Assembly (NCBI GenBank): GCA_945875045.1
Contig: CAMCIX010000114.1
Span: 1 to 5,936 of the forward strand
From: an uncultured Clostridia bacterium
GTDB lineage: Bacteria; Bacillota; Clostridia; Oscillospirales; Acutalibacteraceae
Length of the DNA stretch: 5,936 bases
Direction of reading: 5' to 3'
A program made the position numbers and the translations under genes. The notes below the pieces were generated by a model. The model searched no databases. It saw only the letters and a list, made by a program, of their open reading frames with translations, and was not told where the DNA came from. Of this stretch, positions 1 through 4,368 are shown in pieces. Every line of letters starts with the position of its first letter. Position 1 is the stretch's first letter.

Positions 1-45
1 ACACACTGCATATCGTCGGCAGCGTCAGATGTGTATAAGAGACAG
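1..45 (+). other. Untrimmed Nextera i5-side sequencing adapter (artefact)
   Basis: This is library-construction sequence, not genome. Bases 5-12 are ACTGCATA, which matches the Nextera i5 index S506/N506 as I know it. Bases 13-26 are TCGTCGGCAGCGTC (Read 1 adapter) and 27-45 are the 19-bp transposase mosaic end AGATGTGTATAAGAGACAG. Bases 1-4 are the end of the P5 primer. The inverted copy at 5890-5936 makes the contig look as if it had terminal inverted repeats. Genomic sequence starts at about 46. Confidence 0.98.
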
Positions 46-47
46 CC

Positions 48-587
48 TTTAAAGCGCGTATACCGTGGCTTATGCTCCTTATGATTTCGGCAACCTTTAC
101 GGGCGCGATTATTTCAAGCTTTGAAAGCAAGCTCACGATTTTTCCCGCACTTATCGCCTTTATTCCTATGCTTATGGATACGGGCGGAAACTCGGGCAGT
201 CAGTCCTCGGTTACGATTATCCGCGGTATTTCGCTCGGTGATATTGAATTCAGTGATATTTTTAAGGTAATCTGGAAAGAGGTGAGGGTTGCTCTCTGCT
301 GCAGCACCGCGCTGGCGGCGGTTAATTTTATAAAGCTGTGGCTGGTTGATTATATTATGCTCCGCACCTTTGACCCGGGTAAGCAAATACCCGAAATAGC
401 CGTTGTTTGCATAACGCTGTTTTGTACGGTTATTGTAGCCAAGTTTATAGGTTGTGTACTTCCGATTCTTGCTAAAAAGATTGGCTTCGACCCCGCGGTT
501 ATGGCAAGTCCCTTTATTACAACGATAGTAGACGCGATTTCGCTCTTTATTTATTTCAGAATTGCAATACTGCTTTTAGGGATTTAG
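48..587 (+). CDS. mgtE: Mg2+ transporter MgtE, C-terminal membrane part (5'-truncated)
   Basis: This is the C-terminal 179 residues of an MgtE-family divalent cation channel/transporter, which takes up Mg2+ across the cytoplasmic membrane. The reading frame is open right up to the adapter: codons 48-71 read FKARIPWL and join directly to the ATG at 72, which is an internal methionine, not the start. The visible part is nearly the whole MgtE transmembrane domain of about five helices. It holds the family signature PMLMDTGGNSGSQ near the start and FDPAVMASPFITTIVDA near the end. The Asp in TIVDA matches the conserved pore aspartate of the Thermus MgtE channel. The missing upstream part should hold the cytoplasmic N domain and the tandem CBS domains that sense Mg2+ in this family. 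The stop is TAG at 585-587. No clear terminator follows before the tRNA promoter. Truncation is by the contig end, so nothing suggests a pseudogene. Confidence 0.93.
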   Translation, partial: FKARIPWLMLLMISATFTGAIISSFESKLTIFPALIAFIPMLMDTGGNSGSQSSVTIIRGISLGDIEFSDIFKVIWKEVRVALCCSTALAAVNFIKLWLVDYIMLRTFDPGKQIPEIAVVCITLFCTVIVAKFIGCVLPILAKKIGFDPAVMASPFITTIVDAISLFIYFRIAILLLGI

Positions 588-626
588 CTGTTTTACGAAA
601 AAAATCAAAAAAATTAAAATTAGGGC

Positions 627-655
627 TTGATTTTATCAGTAAAGTGTGGTATTAT
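627..655 (+). promoter_or_regulatory. Promoter of the tRNA-Arg gene
   Basis: A -35 box TTGATT (627-632) and a -10 box TATTAT (650-655) are separated by exactly 17 bp. TGG directly before the -10 gives an extended -10 (TGn). Transcription would start near 662, about 23 nt upstream of the mature tRNA. An overlapping TATACT at 653-658 is an alternative -10, but with a 20-bp spacer. Confidence 0.75.
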
Positions 656-661
656 ACTATG

Positions 662-681
662 GCGGTCGGAAAACAGACCGC
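662..681 (+). other. 6-bp hairpin in the tRNA 5' leader
   Basis: GCGGTC (662-667) and GACCGC (676-681) form a perfect 6-bp stem with loop GGAAAACA. It ends 3 nt before the first base of the tRNA and begins about where transcription should start, so it would fill nearly the whole pre-tRNA leader removed by RNase P. The structure is visible in the sequence; any role in protecting or processing the precursor is inference. Confidence 0.6.
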
Positions 682-684
682 AAT

Positions 685-761
685 GCGCTGATAGCTCAGC
701 TGGATAGAGCGTCTGGCTACGGACCAGAAGGTCGGGAGTTCGAATCTTCTTCAGCGCGCCA
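685..761 (+). tRNA. trnR: tRNA-Arg (anticodon ACG), CCA encoded
   Basis: The cloverleaf is complete. The acceptor stem is GCGCTGA (685-691) with TCAGCGC (751-757), and G758 is the discriminator base. The D stem is GCTC/GAGC, and the anticodon stem is TCTGG (712-716) with CCAGA (724-728). The anticodon loop CTACGGA places ACG at 719-721. The T stem is GGGAG (734-738) with CTTCT (746-750), including two G-U pairs, around loop TTCGAAT. CCA is genomically encoded at 759-761. The ACG anticodon should be converted to ICG by TadA and read CGU, CGC and CGA. The gene has its own promoter and terminator and so is a one-gene unit. Confidence 0.98.
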
Positions 762-766
762 GTCGA

Positions 767-806
767 GTGCCTCGACACGCAGACGCGTGGTTGAGGCGCT
801 TTTTTT
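767..806 (+). terminator. Intrinsic terminator of the tRNA-Arg unit
   Basis: GTGCCTCGAC (767-776) pairs with GTTGAGGCGC (790-799), including two G-U pairs. The stem continues inward, past a one-base bulge, as ACGC (777-780) with GCGT (785-788) around loop AGAC. A run of seven T (800-806) follows at once. It starts 6 nt after the CCA end and closes the tRNA transcript. Confidence 0.93.
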
Positions 807-876
807 ATAGCTTTCAATTATTCATCATTCATTAAATAGGATTCGTTGCGGACAATCGGAGGACGCCGGTACGGAT

Positions 877-911
877 TTAGATGTTAGATTTTAGACGTTA
901 GACATTAGATC
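877..911 (+). repeat. 7-bp tandem repeat TTAGAYN, five units
   Basis: Five head-to-tail heptamers, each TTAGA plus two variable bases: TG, TT, CG, CA, TC in order. It lies in the non-coding spacer between the tRNA terminator and the MATE gene and runs directly into the palindrome at 912-931. The rest of the spacer holds an AT-rich stretch at 817-837 that is weakly 7-periodic (ATTATTC, ATCATTC, ATTAAAT) and an unexplained GC-rich stretch around 846-874. I see no convincing promoter for the MATE gene in this spacer. Confidence 0.8.
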
Positions 912-942
912 GGAAGGCATAAATGCCTTCCCTACGTTAAAA
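911..942 (+). repeat. Dispersed palindromic repeat, copy 1
   Basis: A palindrome GGAAGGCATAAATGCCTTCC (912-931; 8-bp stem, TAAA loop) is followed by CTACGTTAAAA (932-942). The 32-nt block recurs at 5839-5870 with four differences, which form two compensated stem base pairs. It lies 36 bp before the MATE start codon, so it may be transcribed as part of that gene's leader. It is not followed by a clean T run, so I do not call it a terminator. It resembles the REP-like palindromes common between genes in Clostridia; that family assignment is inference. Confidence 0.8.
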
Positions 943-978
943 AATATAAGGAATTTTAATAGAATAGGAGAGGTTTAA

Positions 979-2319
979 ATGAATAAGGATTTAACCACGG
1001 GGAAAACCTCGTCGGTGCTTTGGAGATTCTGTCTGCCCTTGTTCGGCAGTATAATTTTTCAACAGCTTTACAACATTGCCGACAGCTTTGTTGCGGGGAA
1101 ATTTATCGGCGAAAACGCTCTGGCGGCTGTCGGTAACAGCTATGAAATCACCCTTATTTTTATAGCCTTTGCCTTCGGCTGTAATATCGGCTGTTCGGTT
1201 ATAGCGGCTCAGCTTTTCGGTAGTAAGAATTACCGTGAAATGAAAACCGCGGTGTATACCACCCTTATAGCGGGCGGCGTGCTTTGCGCTGTTTTGGTGG
1301 CGGCGGGCGCGCTTTTCTGCACCGATTTATTAAAGCTTATACATACTCCCGAAAACGTACTCGCCGATTCAAGGCTTTATCTTGATATTTACATTTTAGG
1401 ACTTCCGTTCGTGTTCTATTACAATATAGCGACGGGCATTTTTTCGGCGCTCGGCGATTCTAAAACGCCTTTTATTTTTCTTGCCTGCTCGTCGGTTTCC
1501 AATATCGGTATGGATATTCTTTTTGTTACCGCCTTTAAAATGGGGGTGGCGGGGGTTGCTTGGGCAACCTTTTTGTGTCAGGGAGTAAGCTGTTTACTGG
1601 CGATTACGGTTGTTTTCAGGCGGTTTTCAAAAATCGAGACCAACGAAAAGCCTAAGATATTTTCTCGGAGTTTGCTCGGTAAAATTATGCTTATTGCAGT
1701 TCCCAGCATTTTACAGCAGAGCTTTGTATCGGTAGGAAATATAATTATTCAGGGCATTATAAATTCCTTCGGCGCGGCGGTCATGGCGGGATATTCCGCC
1801 TCGATTAAGCTTAACAATCTTGTTATAACCTCCCTTTCCACGGTCGGAAACGGGATTTCCAATTTTACCGCTCAAAACCTCGGGGCGGGGAAGTACCACA
1901 GAATAAAGGAGGGCTGGCGCTCGGGTCTTACCCTCGTTTGGGTTATCGCTGTTCCGCTCTCAATTATCTATTTTTTTGCGAGCCAATATCTTGTATATAT
2001 ATTCCTCAACAATCCTACGGGAACCGCAACTAAGGTCGGCGTGGATATTCTTAAAATAATTTCGCCGTTTTATATTTTTGTCGCCGCAAAGCTTGCAACC
2101 GACGGCGTGTTAAGGGGACTCGGCAAAATGAACCGATTTATGGCGGCTACATTTTCAGACCTCGCGCTTAGGGTTGTACTTGCCTTTGTGCTTTCAAAAC
2201 CCTTAGGCGCTACGGGCATCTGGCTTGCCTGGCCGATAGGCTGGGTTGCCGCCACCGTTTTATCCCTTGTTTTCTATAAAACATTAAAACTTGAGAAGAC
2301 CTTAAAAGCGGGGAAATAA
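979..2319 (+). CDS. MATE family efflux transporter
   Basis: A 446-residue integral membrane protein of the multidrug and toxic compound extrusion (MATE) superfamily, DinF/NorM-type prokaryotic branch. It is predicted to export cationic drugs or metabolites in exchange for Na+ or H+. Its length and roughly 12 hydrophobic segments fit the family. The two-lobed internal duplication is visible: FQQLYNIADSFVAGKFIG (27-44), AAQLFGSKNYREMK (76-89) and SALGDSKTP (156-164) in the N lobe are echoed by LQQSFVSVGNIIIQGIINSFG-type residues (245-265), AQNLGAGKYHRIKEGW (298-313) and RGLGKMNRF (379-387) in the C lobe. The ATG has a strong Shine-Dalgarno AGGAGAGG at 966-973, 5 nt upstream, which fixes the start. 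The gene stands alone after the tRNA terminator. Only a weak AT-rich hairpin (2319-2338) follows it, so read-through into the next operon is possible. The substrate cannot be told from the sequence. Confidence 0.95.
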   Translation: MNKDLTTGKTSSVLWRFCLPLFGSIIFQQLYNIADSFVAGKFIGENALAAVGNSYEITLIFIAFAFGCNIGCSVIAAQLFGSKNYREMKTAVYTTLIAGGVLCAVLVAAGALFCTDLLKLIHTPENVLADSRLYLDIYILGLPFVFYYNIATGIFSALGDSKTPFIFLACSSVSNIGMDILFVTAFKMGVAGVAWATFLCQGVSCLLAITVVFRRFSKIETNEKPKIFSRSLLGKIMLIAVPSILQQSFVSVGNIIIQGIINSFGAAVMAGYSASIKLNNLVITSLSTVGNGISNFTAQNLGAGKYHRIKEGWRSGLTLVWVIAVPLSIIYFFASQYLVYIFLNNPTGTATKVGVDILKIISPFYIFVAAKLATDGVLRGLGKMNRFMAATFSDLALRVVLAFVLSKPLGATGIWLAWPIGWVAATVLSLVFYKTLKLEKTLKAGK

Positions 2320-2360
2320 AAAATTGCGTTAAATTTTTGTCATTTTTTTAACATTAACAC

Positions 2361-2389
2361 TTGTCTTTTTGTGAGTGATTTGTTATAAT
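2361..2389 (+). promoter_or_regulatory. Strong promoter of the scaffold/GGGtGRT operon
   Basis: TTGTCT (2361-2366), a 17-bp spacer and a perfect TATAAT (2384-2389). TGT just upstream of the -10 adds an extended -10 element. The start site should be near 2396, giving a leader of about 74 nt before the ATG at 2470. It is the closest to consensus of the three promoters seen here, which fits the codon bias of the genes it drives. Confidence 0.85.
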
Positions 2390-2428
2390 ACAAATGTATG
2401 GTCGAATTTTGTAAATACGGCTAAAACA

Positions 2429-2450
2429 GCACGGTGAATTATCGCCGCGC
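2429..2450 (+). other. Leader hairpin upstream of the scaffold gene
   Basis: CGGTGA (2432-2437) and TCGCCG (2442-2447) form a 6-bp stem (one G-U) with tetraloop ATTA. Past an A-C mismatch, two more pairs (GC 2429-2430 with GC 2449-2450) extend it. It ends 4 nt before the Shine-Dalgarno GGAAGGAG at 2455-2462. No known riboswitch, T-box or repressor site is recognisable here. A role in translation initiation or mRNA stability is inference. Confidence 0.5.
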
Positions 2451-2454
2451 CGAA

Positions 2455-2462
2455 GGAAGGAG
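2455..2462 (+). promoter_or_regulatory. Ribosome binding site fixing the scaffold start at 2470
   Basis: GGAAGGAG lies 7 nt before the ATG at 2470. The longer frame can be opened 12 codons earlier at a GTG (2434), but that codon sits inside the leader hairpin, has no Shine-Dalgarno, and would make the ribosome binding site part of the coding region. The ATG at 2470 is therefore the better start. Confidence 0.88.
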
Positions 2463-2469
2463 TACATAT

Positions 2470-3162
2470 ATGAACTATTCAAAAGAAGTAGAAAACATGT
2501 GTCCCTTAGCAAAGGGCGCATACCACGGTCCCGCTCCGATTCCCGAGGAGGGCAAATGGGTTCAGGCTAAGGAAGTTAAGGACATTTCGGGTCTTACCCA
2601 CGGTATCGGCTGGTGCGCTCCCCAGCAGGGTGCCTGCAAGCTTACCCTTAACGTTAAGGACGGCGTTATTGAGGAAGCTTTGGTTGAGACCATCGGCTGC
2701 TCGGGTATGACCCATTCTGCGGCTATGGCTTCCGAAATTCTTATCGGCAAGACCATTCTTGAAGCCCTCAACACCGACCTTGTATGCGACGCTATCAACA
2801 CCGCTATGCGTGAGCTTTTCCTCCAGATCGTTTACGGTCGTACACAGACCGCGTTCTCAGAGGGCGGACTGCCTATCGGCGCGGGTCTTGAGGATCTCGG
2901 TAAGGGTCTCCGCTCACAGACGGGTACAACCTACGCCACAAAGGTTAAGGGTCCCCGCTACTTAGAGCTTGCCGAGGGCTATATCACCAAGGTTGCCGTT
3001 GATGAAAACGACACTATTATCGGCTACAAGTTCGTTCATCTCGGAAAGATGATGGATATGATTAAAAAGGGTATGGACGCTAACGAGGCTTTACAAAAGG
3101 CAAGCGGCCAGTACGGACGTGTTGATGACGCTGCTAAGCTTATCGACCCGCGCGAAGAATAA
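2470..3162 (+). CDS. NifU/IscU-like iron-sulfur cluster scaffold family protein
   Basis: A 230-residue predicted cytoplasmic protein whose N-terminal half resembles the NifU_N/IscU fold, on which Fe-S clusters are assembled. The segment WCAPQQGACKLTLNVKDGVI (48-67) followed by ETIGCSGMTHSAAMASEIL (73-91) and IGKTILEAL (92-100) parallels IscU around its first two ligand cysteines: C56 would match the first and C77 the second. Two features depart from IscU. No cysteine is found near residue 120, where the third IscU ligand would be expected (C106 is the nearest). About 90 residues (roughly 140-230) follow the scaffold-like part, where IscU, at about 128 residues, ends. Other cysteines are C11 and C49. 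The gene is first in an operon and lies 18 nt before the GGGtGRT gene, a pairing I know from other anaerobe genomes. Codon use is rich in AAG, GGC/GGT and AAC, as in highly expressed genes. The family call is good; true cluster-scaffold activity is inferred. Confidence 0.82.
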   Translation: MNYSKEVENMCPLAKGAYHGPAPIPEEGKWVQAKEVKDISGLTHGIGWCAPQQGACKLTLNVKDGVIEEALVETIGCSGMTHSAAMASEILIGKTILEALNTDLVCDAINTAMRELFLQIVYGRTQTAFSEGGLPIGAGLEDLGKGLRSQTGTTYATKVKGPRYLELAEGYITKVAVDENDTIIGYKFVHLGKMMDMIKKGMDANEALQKASGQYGRVDDAAKLIDPREE

Positions 3163-3180
3163 GAGGGAGGTAAACTTATT

Positions 3181-4182
3181 ATGGCTTTATTTGAGAGTTA
3201 CGAAAGAAGAATTGACCAAATCAACGCCGAGCTTGCAAAGCACGGTATTTCCTCTATTGAAGAGGCTAAGGAAATCTGCGACAAGGCGGGCGTTGACGCT
3301 TACAATATCGTTAAGGGTATTCAGCCCATCTGCTTTGAGAACGCTTGCTGGGCTTACACCGTTGGTTGCGCTATCGCGCTTAAGGACGGTGTTGCAAGCG
3401 CCGCCGAGGCTTCCGAAAAAATCGGTCTCGGTCTTCAGTCCTTCTGTATTCCCGGCTCTGTTGCCGACGACCGCAAGGTAGGCTTAGGTCACGGCAACCT
3501 CGGCGCAATGCTTTTACGCGACGAGACCAAGTGCTTCGCTTTCTTGGCGGGTCACGAGTCATTTGCCGCGGCTGAGGGCGCTATCGGTCTTGCAAAGAGC
3601 GCAAACAAGGCGCGTAAGGAACCCCTCCGCGTTATCCTTAACGGTCTCGGAAAGGACGCCGCTAAGATTATTTCCCGTATCAACGGCTTTACCTATGTTC
3701 AGACCAAGTTTGACTATTATACCGGCAAGCTTGAAATCGTTGAGGAAATCGCTTATTCCAACGGCGAGCGCGCTAAGGTTCGCTGCTACGGTGCAGACGA
3801 CGTTCGCGAGGGCGTTGCCATAATGCATCACGAGGGCGTTGACGTTTCCATCACAGGAAACTCCACCAACCCGACCCGTTTCCAGCATCCTGTTGCAGGC
3901 ACCTACAAGAAAGAGTGCATTGAGCAGGGCAAGAAGTACTTCTCTGTAGCTTCGGGCGGCGGTACAGGCCGTACCCTCCACCCCGACAATATGGCGGCGG
4001 GCCCCGCTTCCTACGGTATGACCGATACTATGGGTCGTATGCACTCCGACGCACAGTTCGCAGGCTCCTCCTCCGTTCCCGCTCACGTTGAGATGATGGG
4101 ACTTATCGGAATGGGCAACAACCCGATGGTTGGCGCTACTGTTGCTTGCGCGGTTGCGGTTTACGAGGCGCTTAGCAAATAA
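3181..4182 (+). CDS. GGGtGRT family protein, function unknown
   Basis: A 333-residue soluble protein of the family named for its GGGTGRT motif, seen here at residues 259-265 in SVASGGGTGRTLHPDN. The length is typical for this family as I know it. No signal peptide or membrane helix is seen. Nine cysteines are present, three of them closely spaced (C51, C56, C63) in a conserved-looking stretch, the others at 33, 89, 118, 202, 246 and 323. Glycine-rich and histidine-rich stretches such as VGLGHGNLGAM (100-110) and MHHEGVD (215-221) suggest a ligand or metal site, but this is a guess. The gene has Shine-Dalgarno AGGGAGGT (3164-3171), 18 nt after the scaffold stop, and is last in the operon before the terminator at 4211. 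Strong codon bias (by hand count 18 of 21 lysines are AAG) points to high expression. The co-transcribed scaffold suggests a role tied to Fe-S or sulfur chemistry. No biochemical function is known to me. Confidence 0.92.
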   Translation: MALFESYERRIDQINAELAKHGISSIEEAKEICDKAGVDAYNIVKGIQPICFENACWAYTVGCAIALKDGVASAAEASEKIGLGLQSFCIPGSVADDRKVGLGHGNLGAMLLRDETKCFAFLAGHESFAAAEGAIGLAKSANKARKEPLRVILNGLGKDAAKIISRINGFTYVQTKFDYYTGKLEIVEEIAYSNGERAKVRCYGADDVREGVAIMHHEGVDVSITGNSTNPTRFQHPVAGTYKKECIEQGKKYFSVASGGGTGRTLHPDNMAAGPASYGMTDTMGRMHSDAQFAGSSSVPAHVEMMGLIGMGNNPMVGATVACAVAVYEALSK

Positions 4183-4210
4183 TTTTCGCTTTTAAAAGCT
4201 GTATTTTAAT

Positions 4211-4256
4211 CGGACGTATTATCTGAGCTTTTTCGGATAATACGCCTGATTTTTTT
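4211..4256 (+). terminator. Intrinsic terminator of the scaffold/GGGtGRT operon
   Basis: CGTATTATCTG (4215-4225) pairs with CGGATAATACG (4234-4244) through 11 bp including one T-G pair, around an 8-nt loop. After one A-C mismatch, CGG (4211-4213) adds pairs with CTG (4246-4248). Seven T follow at 4250-4256. A 12-bp palindrome GCTTTTAAAAGC (4188-4199) lies just upstream. Confidence 0.93.
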
Positions 4257-4295
4257 GTAAAAATTAAACTTTTTTCGACATAATACTTCTTTTGC

Positions 4296-4324
4296 TTGAT
4301 GTTTGCAGTAGATTAGTGTATAAT
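4296..4324 (+). promoter_or_regulatory. Promoter of the sugar transferase gene
   Basis: TTGATG (4296-4301), a 17-bp spacer and a perfect TATAAT (4319-4324). It lies 39 bp after the T run of the preceding terminator, so the transferase is transcribed on its own. The predicted leader is about 38 nt, AT-rich, and ends in a weak Shine-Dalgarno (AAAGAG, 4355-4360). Confidence 0.82.
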
Positions 4325-4368
4325 AAAAAATATATTGTATATACTACTATTCGAAAAGAGATTTACAT

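Noticed and set aside
685..761. tRNA-Arg as an integration site for a mobile element
   Set aside because: The tRNA is followed at once by its own terminator, no duplicate of the tRNA 3' end is seen downstream, and there is no integrase gene.
620..817. 65-residue minus-strand reading frame over the tRNA
   Set aside because: It is the antisense of the tRNA-Arg gene and its terminator. Peptides of this kind (RTPDLLVRSQTLYPAEL) are a familiar false prediction opposite tRNAs.
877..911. CRISPR-like array
   Set aside because: The units are 7 bp and directly adjacent, with no spacers and no cas genes.
911..942. Intrinsic terminator before the MATE gene
   Set aside because: The stem is good but is followed by CTACGTTAAAA rather than a T run, and the upstream tRNA already has a terminator.
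2319..2352. Terminator after the MATE gene
   Set aside because: Only A/T-only stems can be drawn (AAAAATT with AATTTTT, or GTTAAA with TTTAAC), without a GC stem followed directly by T, so it is too weak to call.
2398..2424. Eight-codon leader peptide (MVEFCKYG) in the scaffold operon leader
   Set aside because: It would begin about 2 nt after the predicted transcription start with no ribosome binding site, and no attenuator fold follows.
2434..2469. Earlier GTG start adding 12 residues to the scaffold protein
   Set aside because: It has no Shine-Dalgarno, lies in a hairpin, and the added residues are encoded by the ribosome binding site of the ATG at 2470.
2759..2965. Overlapping + strand frames within the scaffold and GGGtGRT genes (also 3119-3481 and 3563-3823)
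   Set aside because: They are Arg/Ser/Pro-rich out-of-frame translations of well-supported genes, with no start signals of their own.
3559..4086. 175-residue minus-strand reading frame opposite the GGGtGRT gene
   Set aside because: It is a shadow created by the strong codon bias of the sense gene. It has no ribosome binding site and no recognisable motif, and the sense frame is a known family.
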